DNA of 64,000 bases from Gemmatimonas sp. (GTDB lineage Bacteria > Gemmatimonadota > Gemmatimonadetes > Gemmatimonadales > Gemmatimonadaceae), in the NCBI GenBank assembly GCA_011390935.1, contig JAABRL010000004.1, forward strand, positions 1 to 64,000, written 5' to 3'. The notes below the pieces were generated by a model. The model ran no database searches. It was given only the letters and a program-made list of their open reading frames with translations, and was not told where the DNA came from. Of this stretch, positions 35,198 through 46,512 are shown one piece after another; position 1 is the stretch's first letter; the number at the start of each line of letters is the position of its first letter. Position numbers and translations under genes: made by a program.

Positions 35198-36274
35198 CTA
35201 CCGGGAATCGCTGCTCGGGCGTTCGCGGTGCTGCGTTTGCAGAATCGCACGTTCCAGATCAGTCGCCGATCGATGAATCGCATCGGCACCAACATCGGCA
35301 CGCGTAGCCACACGATCATGAAAGGCACGTCCGCCCGCCACCACGATCAGTGACGGATTGCGCGAGGCGCGCCGCACCGCGTCGATCATGTGCTCCATGC
35401 TGGCGAGTCGATGTTCGCGATGCAGCGCGGGACTCAGCGACAGATCGATCGCGTCGAACCAGTTCGTGGCCACGATCTTGTTGAGCGCTTCTTCGGTGGA
35501 CGGAAAGCGAATGTGCGTTTCCCACCCCGCCTTCCAGGCCGCTTCGGCGCCCAACGTGGCACCGAGCAGATGGATCTCGCCGGGCAATGGGGCGACCAGC
35601 ACCACGAGCGGATCGCTGGCGCGGTCGGGTACGCTGCCTGCGGTGATGTCGCGCATGAACGTCTGCAGTCGGCACAGGCCGAGCGTGACCTCGTACTCGC
35701 CGCAATCATCGTCGCTCCACAGATCGCCCAGATAGCGCGCAGCGGGCTCGATGAGCTGCTCGGTGAGCTGGTGCACCGAGCCGATGCGCGCAAAGGCGCT
35801 GCGCAGCAGCGTGCGCGCCGACTCCACGTCGTCACCGATGGCGAGTGTCGCCAGCCGATGGGCATCGGGGTCGGCCAGCAGCGCGGGTGACGCCATGGAC
35901 GCCGTCATTTCGCGGCGACTCGTGAACAGTCGCATGTCCCACTGCGAGAAGAGCCGAGTGGGGGCGGCGTGCACGGAGATCGCTTCGATGTCGGTGTGAC
36001 GCGAGTCCTGACTGATGGAGGACCAGATGCGCGCGAGACTGGCGGGTGGCCCTTCGATCCACTGAAAGAAGCGCTGCTCGTCGTACAGCACCACGCCCGT
36101 AACCCCTTCCGCGCGATTGCGCGCCGACGCGGCCTGATGCAGCTCACGCAGTCGGTCGGTGGTCATGGGGGCCGCGGCTCGACTGCGGTACGTCAGCGTC
36201 ATGAGCGGCGCCGAGGTTGATGCAAGCGCACTGGCTTCACTGCGGGCAAACTCGGTCCACACATTCAGCGGCAC
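35198..36274 (-). CDS. AppA-like BLUF-SCHIC photoreceptor
   Basis: A 358-residue predicted blue-light sensor. The BLUF domain (~25-118) contains every key flavin-pocket residue at the same spacing as Rhodobacter AppA: Tyr29, Asn53, Gln71, Trp112 and Met114 (AppA Tyr21, Asn45, Gln63, Trp104, Met106), with the local match RFFQWIEG. Residues ~150-330 resemble a B12-binding/SCHIC domain, including PLPGEIHLLGATLGAEAAWKAGWETHI, whose ExHxxG motif could bind heme or cobalamin. AppA relieves repression by PpsR of photosynthesis genes; no such partner is in the window. The cysteine-rich AppA tail is absent. GTG 36274 has a GGAGG site 8 bases upstream. Confidence 0.85.
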   Translation of the reverse strand: MPLNVWTEFARSEASALASTSAPLMTLTYRSRAAAPMTTDRLRELHQAASARNRAEGVTGVVLYDEQRFFQWIEGPPASLARIWSSISQDSRHTDIEAISVHAAPTRLFSQWDMRLFTSRREMTASMASPALLADPDAHRLATLAIGDDVESARTLLRSAFARIGSVHQLTEQLIEPAARYLGDLWSDDDCGEYEVTLGLCRLQTFMRDITAGSVPDRASDPLVVLVAPLPGEIHLLGATLGAEAAWKAGWETHIRFPSTEEALNKIVATNWFDAIDLSLSPALHREHRLASMEHMIDAVRRASRNPSLIVVAGGRAFHDRVATRADVGADAIHRSATDLERAILQTQHRERPSSDSR

Positions 36275-36384
36275 GGTCCGCGCCTCCGCGGCAGGAGAAT
36301 CGTCAGGCCAACGGCCGATGGACTCGATGAAGTGTCCTATCGGTGCGCGCGGCTGTCAAGCGCGTGCTGGCGCGGACAGCCGCC

Positions 36385-37170
36385 TCAGTTCTGCATCCAG
36401 ATCACCAGCGTACCACACGGCGCGTTGCCGCGCATGTTGAACCGCTCGGGGGTGGAGGCGGGGGTGTAGAACTCCACGCCGGCAATCATCGATGCCTCGA
36501 GGCTGCGCACGTCGAACGGAGGCATCCCCGCACCATTCGCGAAGCGCAGCATGTCGTCGACGATGACATTGACCAGACAGCGTCCCGCAATGGGCGTGAT
36601 GATGCTGATGGAGCCGCGCCCGGAGGTGGCGAGAATCTGGCCATCGACATTGACCAGTCGCACGCCGGGCAGCTTGGCGCGCAGCACGGCATCGAGCGTG
36701 CGCCCTCTATTCTGCAGCAGGTCGGCCCGCGTGATGAAGCGGCCGATGCCCATGGCACGGCGATTTTCGAACTCCCGCATCCCCATGTTGCGCGGCGCGT
36801 CGGCGTCTGCCTCGGTCACCACACTGTCGAGCACGGTCGACAGCGGGTCGAGGTCTACATCGAGATCAATTGGCGGACCGGCAGTGAGCGGCACCGTGGC
36901 GCGCGCAGGGCCGAAGCCCACCGCCTGCACCACGAGCGTGACCTCGCCGGGACGCAGGTCTCGTAGCGTGAACTGCCCCAGCGAGTCCGTGCGCGTTTCA
37001 CGCGAGAGTTCGGTGAGCGACACGGTCGCGTTCGGGATCGGTTGCTGCGTCGCCGAGCTGAGCACGCGTCCGCGAAGCGTGGCGCCCTGCGCCGAGGCGT
37101 CGCTGGGAAGCACGAGCATGCAGAGCGTGACCGCAACCGATGCCAGGAGACGCAGGAGAGGACGCTTCAT
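36385..37170 (-). CDS. Carboxypeptidase-regulatory plus TonB plug protein without barrel
   Basis: A 261-residue exported protein. A signal peptide ([24 protein letters not shown]) is followed by a carboxypeptidase-regulatory-like beta-sandwich (~28-105: [59 protein letters not shown]). After a linker comes a TonB receptor plug-like domain (~150-240: [41 protein letters not shown], then [10 protein letters not shown] and [13 protein letters not shown]). The large beta-barrel is absent, and the protein simply ends GTLVIWMQN. Such plug-only proteins may partner with envelope transporters. ATG 37170 was chosen as the signal-peptide start. Confidence 0.78.
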   Translation of the reverse strand: MKRPLLRLLASVAVTLCMLVLPSDASAQGATLRGRVLSSATQQPIPNATVSLTELSRETRTDSLGQFTLRDLRPGEVTLVVQAVGFGPARATVPLTAGPPIDLDVDLDPLSTVLDSVVTEADADAPRNMGMREFENRRAMGIGRFITRADLLQNRGRTLDAVLRAKLPGVRLVNVDGQILATSGRGSISIITPIAGRCLVNVIVDDMLRFANGAGMPPFDVRSLEASMIAGVEFYTPASTPERFNMRGNAPCGTLVIWMQN

Positions 37171-37262
37171 GACAGACGGGCAGGGAGAAGAGGTGGCGGT
37201 ACGCGCGTGCGATTCCATACCCACGAGAAGCTGTGCCGGTTCGCGCGGATCGTGCTGGCACA

Positions 37263-37295
37263 ACGGCCCCGGCACGCATCGCGCGCCGGGGCCGT
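37263..37295 (-). terminator. Hairpin terminator downstream of aconitase
   Basis: Perfect 11-base GC-rich arms ACGGCCCCGGC (37263-37273) and GCCGGGGCCGT (37285-37295) flank an 11-base loop. It begins 24 bases past the acnA stop on the reverse strand. A very short T-rich stretch follows (GTTGTG), so it may need help from Rho. Confidence 0.65.
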
Positions 37296-37318
37296 CTCAC
37301 ATCACCGGGACGAATCCC

Positions 37319-40087
<2,769 letters not shown>

Positions 40088-40246
40088 GTGGCACGGGAGT
40101 GCGACACCGCGGGCCCTTCGGGCGACGCGGCGTGTCTGGAACGGAGCCACTCATCGCCCGGTCCGGGGGGTCCCGCGGTCGCGACGAGGCTACTTATAAT
40201 GTGGCACGGTGCGCGGTCTGCAGCCACAGGGGAGGCGAGCGACGGG

Positions 40247-41389
40247 TCAGCGGGCGGCCGCGTGCCCCTGCTGCGCGAGCGACGGCCCGCCCCGATCATC
40301 CACCCGGATGGCGTCCACCGGGCACTGGCGCACGAAGGCGCCGTCGGCGGGGCTCCACTCGAGGTGGGGCGTGGTGGCAAAGGCCTTGCCGCGGGCATCG
40401 AGCGCCATCAGGTGCGGGGCGAGTGCCACGCACAGCCCGCAGCCGATGCACCGGTCCCCGTCCACGCGCAGGGCGACCGGGCGGCGCGGGTACACGCCGC
40501 CGTGCGCGCTGAGCACGGTGTCGAGTTCGCGCAGCGCCGAGCGCATGGCCTCGTAGCCGGCCTCGATGAGCTGCTCCGTGTGATGAAAGCTGAACCACGA
40601 AATGTGCGACACCCGGGGACGCACGAGCAGCATGGGCGGCCCCTGCCACCGCTCGAGTGACCGGGACTGGAGTGTGTGCATCATGAGCGTGGCGGCGCGC
40701 ATGTAGATGGTCGCAAAGCCTTGTTCGCCGAGTCCCTCGGCCGAGGGGACATCGGCGATACCAACGTCCACCGCGATGACGGCGTCCACGTTGAGCGCGG
40801 CGATGGCGACCGGCAGGTTGTCGGTGGTGCCGCCGTCGATGCAGGGGCGCCCGCCCACGTAGCCCGGTGGGAAAAATCCCGGTAGCGCGCAGGACGCGTA
40901 CACGGCATCGCGTATCGACACGTCGCGCAGCCCCGGCGTGCCCCACACGACTTCAATGCCGCGCTCCACGTCCACTGACGTCACCAGCAAGCGCGTACCC
41001 AGCTCGGCGAACGTGCCCTCGGGCACGACGTGGTCGCACAGCGCCCGCAACGGCGCCTCCATGTAGATGGAGCGCGACTGCATGCGGTCGAGCAGCATGC
41101 CCATATGGTTGATGCGGAACAGATCCTTGCGGCGCAGCGCAGTGGCGCGTTCGGCCATGGTGTCCACGTCCATGCCACCGGCCGCGGCCGCTGCCACGAG
41201 CGCGCCAATGCTCGAGCCGGCGAAGACGCTGGGCGCCACCCCATGTTCGGCGAGCGCGCGCAGGGCACCGATGTGCGCGAAGCCCTTGAGCGCGCCGCCG
41301 CCGAGCACGAGTGCGATGCGCGGGGCCGCGTGGGGGGCCATGCGCGCCGCGGGACGGGGCGCGATGCGCGGCGTCGCCTCTCGTGTCAT
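40247..41389 (-). CDS. Patatin-like phospholipase fused to a 4Fe-4S ferredoxin domain
   Basis: A ~380-residue two-domain protein. The patatin domain has the oxyanion loop ALVLGGGALKGFAHIGALRALAEHG, the nucleophile elbow GSSIG (Ser60 from this start) and catalytic Asp in CIDGGTTDNLPV, so it probably hydrolyses acyl esters of phospholipids or lipoyl chains. From ~307 onward a ferredoxin-like domain appears: RCIGCGLCVALAPHLMALDARG ... FVRQCPVDAIRVDD, a single cluster site with CX2CX2C and a distal CP. The start is uncertain; ATG 41341 (MAPHAAPRIALVLGGG) is equally plausible. It is divergent from the response-regulator gene. The cluster role, sensing or structural, is unknown. Confidence 0.85.
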   Translation of the reverse strand: MTREATPRIAPRPAARMAPHAAPRIALVLGGGALKGFAHIGALRALAEHGVAPSVFAGSSIGALVAAAAAGGMDVDTMAERATALRRKDLFRINHMGMLLDRMQSRSIYMEAPLRALCDHVVPEGTFAELGTRLLVTSVDVERGIEVVWGTPGLRDVSIRDAVYASCALPGFFPPGYVGGRPCIDGGTTDNLPVAIAALNVDAVIAVDVGIADVPSAEGLGEQGFATIYMRAATLMMHTLQSRSLERWQGPPMLLVRPRVSHISWFSFHHTEQLIEAGYEAMRSALRELDTVLSAHGGVYPRRPVALRVDGDRCIGCGLCVALAPHLMALDARGKAFATTPHLEWSPADGAFVRQCPVDAIRVDDRGGPSLAQQGHAAAR

Positions 41390-41411
41390 GCGAGCGTGGG
41401 GGTGGGACACG

Positions 41412-41417
41412 TAGATT
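41412..41417 (+). promoter_or_regulatory. -10 box of response-regulator gene
   Basis: TAGATT lies 6 bases before the ATG at 41424; the -35 region is not well matched. It predicts a leaderless transcript for the two-component operon. Confidence 0.4.
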
Positions 41418-41423
41418 GCACCA

Positions 41424-42116
41424 ATGCGGATCCTGCTCGTGGAAGACGACGCAACGTTGCGGGACATGGTGGCCGGCTTTCTGCGCGCCAGCGGGTTTGC
41501 CGTGGACGCGGTGGCCACCGGGAAGATGGCGCTCGTGCAGGCTGCCGTCAGCCCCTGCGATGCGGTGGTGCTCGATGTACGCCTGCCGGATACCGACGGA
41601 GTCGCCGTGTGCCGTGCCTTACGCGCCATGCCGTCGTCGCCGCGCATCATCATGGCCACCGCGCGCGACTCGGTGCAGGATCGCATTGCCGGACTCGACG
41701 AAGGCGCCGACGACTACCTCGTGAAGCCGTACGCGCTCGGCGAGCTGGTGGCGCGTTTGCGTGCGCTGCTGCGTCGGCCATCGGAAACGCTGCCGCCTCG
41801 GCTCGTGGTACACGACCTCGTGCTCGACGTGGCGACACGCACCGCCGCGCGAGGTGCACGCGAGATCACGCTCACCACGAAAGAGTTCGCGGTGCTCGAG
41901 GTGCTCATGCGACACGCGGGCGCCGTGGTCACACGGGAACGCATCAGCCGGCATGCGTGGGATGACAACTTCGATCCGTCGAGCAACGTGATCGACGTGT
42001 ATATCGCGCGACTGCGCCGCAAGGTGGACGAGCCCGGGGAGCGTGTGCTGCTGGAAACCGTGCGTGGCGCGGGGTATCGCCTCGGAGATGCGACCAGCGT
42101 CGCGGAGCGCGCGTGA
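41424..42116 (+). CDS. OmpR/PhoB-family response regulator
   Basis: A 230-residue DNA-binding response regulator. The receiver domain (1-115) has the acidic pocket EDD, phospho-acceptor Asp51 in VVLDVRLPDTDG, and Lys in DYLVKPYALGELVARLRALLRR. The C-terminal winged helix (~130-225) is of OmpR type: ITLTTKEFAVLEVLMRHAGAVVTRERISRHAWDDNFDPSSNVIDVYIARLRRKVD. It overlaps the kinase gene by GTGA. Being 1.9 kb upstream of a Czc-type efflux operon on the same strand, it could control metal efflux, as CzcR or CusR do, but another target is possible. Confidence 0.93.
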   Translation: MRILLVEDDATLRDMVAGFLRASGFAVDAVATGKMALVQAAVSPCDAVVLDVRLPDTDGVAVCRALRAMPSSPRIIMATARDSVQDRIAGLDEGADDYLVKPYALGELVARLRALLRRPSETLPPRLVVHDLVLDVATRTAARGAREITLTTKEFAVLEVLMRHAGAVVTRERISRHAWDDNFDPSSNVIDVYIARLRRKVDEPGERVLLETVRGAGYRLGDATSVAERA

Positions 42117-43549
42117 GTCCGCGGTCGGCCGTGCGCCCTCGCCTGCGCACTCGACTGATCGCGTGGTATGCGGGCACGATGTGCTGCGTACTGCTGCTCG
42201 CCGCGGTCGCACTGCGCTTCGGTGTGGATCGCACGCTCGACCGCGCGCATGTGGAATCGCTCGAATCGTCGGTGGCGCTCTTTCGACAGTTCTTTCGCGT
42301 GGAGATCGCCGAGTATCGCAGCGTGGAGGCCACGCTGTCGCACATCGCCGGCGAGCTGGTGTTCGAGGATCGCGTGATCGATGTGCACCGTCCGGATGGT
42401 TCGCTGTTCAACGTCACGGGCGCCCCGGTCACCGAGGACTATCCCTCGCTGCGCCCGCCGGTGCGCACGTTGCGCGCGCCGCTCGATCCGCTGCTGGCAC
42501 CGGGCTGGACAATCGACGTGCACGGCAGCAAGGCCAACCTCGAGGCGGCGTCGCACCGGCTCGACCTGTGGCTGCTCGGCGGTATTCCGCTCGTGGTGCT
42601 GCTGGCCGCGGCGCTCGGTTGGTGGCTGGCAGGGCGCGCGCTGCGGCCGATCGGCACGCTGGCGGCGCAGGCACAGCAGCTCGACGCGGCCGCTGGCTCG
42701 CGCCTGGCGCTTCCGGATACGACGGACGAACTCGGACGACTTGGTACCAGCTTCAACGCGCTGCTCGATCGGCTCGATGACGCGCTTGCGCAGCAGCGTC
42801 GTTTCCTGACCGATGCGGCGCATGAACTGCGCACGCCGATCGCGCGGTTGCGAAGTCGCGTGGAGATGGGACGGCTCTCCCTCGCGCACACCGACGCACC
42901 CGCGGTTCGACACGAGGCCGATCGCGTGCTCGCCACGCTGCAAGGAGAGCTGCGCGATACGTCGGAGGTGTTGCACGGCCTTCTGGCGCTGGCGCACGCC
43001 GATGCGTACATCGAGCCGTCGCGCTTGAGCGTGGGGTATCTCGACGATGCGCTGTCCGATGAGCTGCCGCGCTGGCGTGAGACCGCCGAAGCGGCCGGCG
43101 TGCAGGTGATCCTCGGCGCCTTCGACGAAGTGCAGGCGCGATTCGATGCGGCGCTGATGCGCCGATTGCTGGCGCTGCTGCTCGACAATGCGGTGCGCTA
43201 CTCACCGGCCGGAACGGTGATCACGGTGCATCTGTTCGCGGACGACGCCACCGTGTACCTCACCGTGGAAGATCGGGGCATCGGCATCGCGGCCGCAGAT
43301 CGAGAGGCCGTGTTCGAGCGTTTTCACCGCACCGAGGAAGCGCGCGCCCACCGCGCGGATGGCAGCGGGCTCGGGCTGGCGCTGGCTCGCTGGATCGTGC
43401 TGCGTCACGGCGGCACGATCCGGGCGGAGTCACGCGCCGACGGAGGAGACGGGGTGGCGATCCTCGTCGAGATGCCGATCGGTGTGACGTCCGGCGAGCT
43501 GGTCGTTGAGCGCAGTGAGCCGGTCGGCAGCCTGCCAGGCACCGCGTAG
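42113..43549 (+). CDS. Membrane sensor histidine kinase
   Basis: A 478-residue sensor. The first transmembrane helix (~15-35) and second (~153-174) bracket a ~115-residue periplasmic sensor; HAMP (LRPIGTLAAQAQQLDAAAGSRLALPDTTDELGRLGTSFNALLDRLDDAL) follows. The phospho-acceptor is His237 in FLTDAAHELRTPI. The ATPase domain has LLDNAVRYSP (N box), VEDRGIGI (G1), VFERFHRTEE (F) and GSGLGLALARWIVLRHGG (G2). Partner of the adjoining regulator by 4-base overlap. Architecture fits CusS/CzcS-type or other envelope sensors; no metal-binding residues stand out in the sensor loop. Confidence 0.93.
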   Translation: MSPRSAVRPRLRTRLIAWYAGTMCCVLLLAAVALRFGVDRTLDRAHVESLESSVALFRQFFRVEIAEYRSVEATLSHIAGELVFEDRVIDVHRPDGSLFNVTGAPVTEDYPSLRPPVRTLRAPLDPLLAPGWTIDVHGSKANLEAASHRLDLWLLGGIPLVVLLAAALGWWLAGRALRPIGTLAAQAQQLDAAAGSRLALPDTTDELGRLGTSFNALLDRLDDALAQQRRFLTDAAHELRTPIARLRSRVEMGRLSLAHTDAPAVRHEADRVLATLQGELRDTSEVLHGLLALAHADAYIEPSRLSVGYLDDALSDELPRWRETAEAAGVQVILGAFDEVQARFDAALMRRLLALLLDNAVRYSPAGTVITVHLFADDATVYLTVEDRGIGIAAADREAVFERFHRTEEARAHRADGSGLGLALARWIVLRHGGTIRAESRADGGDGVAILVEMPIGVTSGELVVERSEPVGSLPGTA

Positions 43550-43801
43550 CTGGTCGAGCGTGCGGGCGGCTCCGAGATAGTCCCCGCCGAGCACGGCCTG
43601 TTCACACCAGGCGTAGATCGCATCGATCCCCAACGCGGTGGGCGTGTCACACGGATGCGCGGCACGCAGCGTGGCGATGTGTCGGTAGGCGGCGCGGGCG
43701 TTGCGGGCGCGGCAGGCGTCGATCGCTTGGCCGTAGGCCTGCAGTAGCGTGGCGAGGGGCGAGGACGCCGGCGTCGGCGATTCGCGAAAAGGCGTGGGCA
43801 T
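43430..43801 (-). CDS. FliS-like helical protein
   Basis: A 123-residue, all-helical protein. LATLLQAYGQAIDACRARNARAAYRHIATLRAAH and LGIDAIYAWCEQAVLGGDYLGAARTLDQLRGAWQAA resemble the flagellar export chaperone FliS, in which a YDGAI-like helix and a final LY...D...L..LR.AW helix surround flagellin. The canonical N-terminal leucine and tyrosine pattern is only partly conserved. No flagellar gene is nearby. Its last 120 bases overlap, on the opposite strand, the end of the histidine-kinase gene, which is an unusually long convergent overlap. It may be a chaperone for another secreted protein. Confidence 0.5.
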   Translation of the reverse strand: MPTPFRESPTPASSPLATLLQAYGQAIDACRARNARAAYRHIATLRAAHPCDTPTALGIDAIYAWCEQAVLGGDYLGAARTLDQLRGAWQAADRLTALNDQLAGRHTDRHLDEDRHPVSSVGA

Positions 43802-43993
43802 AAGACCGTCGTAGGAGGAACCGAGGACTGCCGTGCGTCGGGGTGACGCCGTGGTGGGAAGGGCAACAGCGCCCTGTCTTAGGTGATCGGCTTGGGTACG
43901 AAAAGACTTGAGCGCCGATGGTGACCGAGCGCACGGTCGTGATACCGGTGGCCATTCACGTCACGTTCATGTTGGCGGCCTAGGTTGGCTGTC

Positions 43994-45313
43994 ATGCCCG
44001 CACTACGAATGACACAGGCACATGCACACGCAGTGCGCAGGCCGCGGTGGGCGAGTGTGACCGCTGCCGCGTGCGTGGCGCTCGTGTCTGCCACCGTGGC
44101 CCACGCACAGGGGGCCTCCCGCGAGGTACTGACCCTGCCAGCGGCGCTCCGTCTGGCCGCCGATCGCTCGCCGCTGCTCGAGCAGGTGGAAGCGCGGTTC
44201 AGCATCGCGCGCGGCGAAAATCGCACGCTGGGGCAGTGGCCCAACCCGGTGCTCGAGTATCGTCGTGAGAATCTTGGTGCGCCGATCGATCCTGACGAGT
44301 TCTTCACCGCGTACATCCCCATCGATGTGACCGGGCGGCGGATTCAGTTGGCGCGAGCCACGCGGCGCGGCGCCGAGCGCGTGAGCGCCGAGCGGGCAGC
44401 GGCGCGTCGCGATGTGGAGTTGATGATCGCGCAGTCGTGGCTCACGGCCGCGCTCTCGCGCGATCTGGGTGAGACGGCCACGCGACAGTACGACGCGGTT
44501 GCGGAGGTCTCACGCTTGCAGGCCGAGCGGGCGCGTGAAGGGGTGGCCTCGGAAGCGTCGGCGCTGCGCACGCGCGTGGAGGCCGATCGGCTGGCGCATC
44601 AGGCCGCGCTGGCCGAGGCACGGGCCATTGGTGATCGGCAGTCGCTCGCTGCGGCGCTGGGCATGTCCGCCGATTCGCTGCCGCCACTGCCGAGTGTGCT
44701 CACCGCCGAGGCGATTCCGGAGCTTCGCGGCGCGGACGACTTGGCGGCGCTTGGTGAGGAGGCCCTGCTCGATCGCGCGCGCGCCGGCCGCGACGAACTG
44801 CGCGCCGCCACCGTGGCGCGCGAGGAGGCCTCGCTTCGCCAGGGTGTGGAACGCGGCGCGGTGCTGGGCGACTGGCAGCTGCAGGGCGGCAGCAAGCTCA
44901 CCGGTGGCTTCATGACCGGACAGGTGGGCTTGGCGGTGCCGCTGCCGTTCTTCAATCGCAATGCGGGCGCCCGTGAGCGCGCGCAGGGCGCGGTGCGCGA
45001 GGCCGACGCGGTGTGGCGCAGCACCATGCTGACCGTCCGCGGCGAGGTGCTGGCAGCGGCCGCGCAACTTCGCCGACTGCTCGTGCTGGGGGACCGCTTG
45101 GCGACCACGCCGACCGACGGCGACACCATCGCGGAAAGTGCACGCATTGCCTACACCGAGGGACACATGACGCTGCTGGAACTGCTCGACGCAGAGCGCG
45201 CGGCGGCCGACGCGCGCACCACGGCGTTGCAGTACCGCGCCGACCTCCTGCTGGCGCGCCTCGCGCTCGCGCGTGCCGTCGGCGCCAGCCTGCTTGCCGG
45301 AGAAACCCCGTGA
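43994..45313 (+). CDS. TolC-family outer-membrane efflux protein (CzcC-type)
   Basis: A 439-residue outer-membrane factor with a signal peptide (VTAAACVALVSATVAHAQ, to ~34). Its body consists of two OEP helix-barrel repeats: TLPAALRLAADRSPLLEQVEARFSIARGENRTLGQWPNPVLEYRREN in the first and a corresponding AGRDELRAATVAREEASLRQGVERGAVLGDW in the second. It is the first gene of a czcCBA-like operon, overlapping the adaptor by GTGA. TAGGTT (43981-43986) lies 7 bases before this ATG, consistent with a leaderless start; ATG 44009 is an alternative. It would form the exit duct for metal ions. Confidence 0.87.
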   Translation: MPALRMTQAHAHAVRRPRWASVTAAACVALVSATVAHAQGASREVLTLPAALRLAADRSPLLEQVEARFSIARGENRTLGQWPNPVLEYRRENLGAPIDPDEFFTAYIPIDVTGRRIQLARATRRGAERVSAERAAARRDVELMIAQSWLTAALSRDLGETATRQYDAVAEVSRLQAERAREGVASEASALRTRVEADRLAHQAALAEARAIGDRQSLAAALGMSADSLPPLPSVLTAEAIPELRGADDLAALGEEALLDRARAGRDELRAATVAREEASLRQGVERGAVLGDWQLQGGSKLTGGFMTGQVGLAVPLPFFNRNAGARERAQGAVREADAVWRSTMLTVRGEVLAAAAQLRRLLVLGDRLATTPTDGDTIAESARIAYTEGHMTLLELLDAERAAADARTTALQYRADLLLARLALARAVGASLLAGETP

Positions 45314-46512
45314 CCCGCCCGATGCGACGGTTGACCACGCTCACACTGCTCGCGCTGAGCGCCTGCGGTGGCGAGAGCGCCCCCGAGGCTGTGCCGATCA
45401 CAGAGGCTCCGGATACCGCGCTGCTCGGCGCGGAGTCGGTGGCGATCGCCGGATTCACCATCGATACTGCACGCCTCGCGCCGTGGTCTGCGACGACGGC
45501 AGCGCCGGCCCGGATCATTCTCGATCCGTCTCGGCACCAGACGTTAGGCTCCATCACGGAAGGGCGTGTCTCGCGCGTGTTGGCGCGCGAAGGTGATGCC
45601 GTGCGCGCCGGACAGATTCTCGTGGCCATTCACAGTCACGAAATCATGGACGCGCGCAGCGGCCTGGTGCGTGCGCAGTCGCAGCAGCGTACGGCGCGCG
45701 CTGAGCGCGAAGCGGCCGAGGTGGCGTATGGGCGCGCGCAGCGGCTGCTCACGGCGAAGGCCATGGGGCAGGCGGAGGTTGACCGCGCACGGGTCATGTT
45801 CACGGCCGCCGATGCACAGTTGGCCGAAGCCGCTGCCGAACTCGAGCGCGCCGAAGGATTGGTCGAGCACCTGCTCGGCGATGGACCGTTGCCGGACGGC
45901 CTCGACCCACACGAGGTACTCATTCGCGCGCCGTTCAACGGCGTGGTCGTGGAGCGGACCGCCGTGGCGGGGAGCGTGGTGCTGCCCGGGGAGCCGCTCC
46001 TGTCGGTCGCCGACGCACAAGCGCTGCAGCTCGAGGTGCGGTTGAGCGATCGACAGGTGGGTGAGGTGTCCGTGGGCAGTCGCGTGCGTTTCACACTGAT
46101 CGGTGATGGCGCAGATGCGTCGGTGGGCGAAGCCATTGTGCGACGCATCACACCAATGGTGGACGGCGCATCGCGAACGACGATGGCGATTGGCGAGTTG
46201 GTGAAGACGCCACCGGGTACGCGCGCCGAACGCTTTGCGAATGCCACGATCGACGGCGTCGCGGGCAGCGAAGTCGTGGTGGTGCCGGTGCATGCGGTGC
46301 AGGCATTGGCGGGTGATACGATCGTGATCGCGGCGGAGCCGCGTGGCGAGGGGCTCTTCCTCGAAGCCGTTCGCGTTCGCGTGGGGCGCCGTGATGGCGT
46401 GCACGCCGAGATTGTCGCCGGACTGAACGCCGGCCGACCGATCGTGTCGCGTGGCGCGGTCACGGCGCGCGCCGAGCTGCTCAAGCGACGCGAAGGTGGC
46501 GGCGATGAGTGA
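45310..46512 (+). CDS. RND efflux periplasmic adaptor lipoprotein (CzcB-type)
   Basis: A 400-residue membrane-fusion protein. The N-terminus ends in lipobox LSAC (~20), so it is lipid-anchored. HlyD-type barrel-sandwich halves are seen as ITEGRVSRVLAREGDAVRAGQILVAIHSHEIMDA and VLIRAPFNGVVVERTAVAGSVVLPGEPLLSVADA. A helical hairpin lies between them, followed by a beta-barrel domain (LEVRLSDRQVGEVSVGSRVRFTLIGDG). No N-terminal His-rich metal-binding tail is present. It overlaps the preceding and following genes by 4 and 8 bases. It bridges the pump to the TolC-like protein in heavy-metal export. Confidence 0.9.
   Translation: MTRPMRRLTTLTLLALSACGGESAPEAVPITEAPDTALLGAESVAIAGFTIDTARLAPWSATTAAPARIILDPSRHQTLGSITEGRVSRVLAREGDAVRAGQILVAIHSHEIMDARSGLVRAQSQQRTARAEREAAEVAYGRAQRLLTAKAMGQAEVDRARVMFTAADAQLAEAAAELERAEGLVEHLLGDGPLPDGLDPHEVLIRAPFNGVVVERTAVAGSVVLPGEPLLSVADAQALQLEVRLSDRQVGEVSVGSRVRFTLIGDGADASVGEAIVRRITPMVDGASRTTMAIGELVKTPPGTRAERFANATIDGVAGSEVVVVPVHAVQALAGDTIVIAAEPRGEGLFLEAVRVRVGRRDGVHAEIVAGLNAGRPIVSRGAVTARAELLKRREGGGDE

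Noticed and set aside
40195-40200. TATAAT on the forward strand
   Set aside because: It would drive transcription antisense into the patatin gene and has no -35 partner. The reverse-strand reading as an acnA -10 is possible but weak, so it is only mentioned with acnA.
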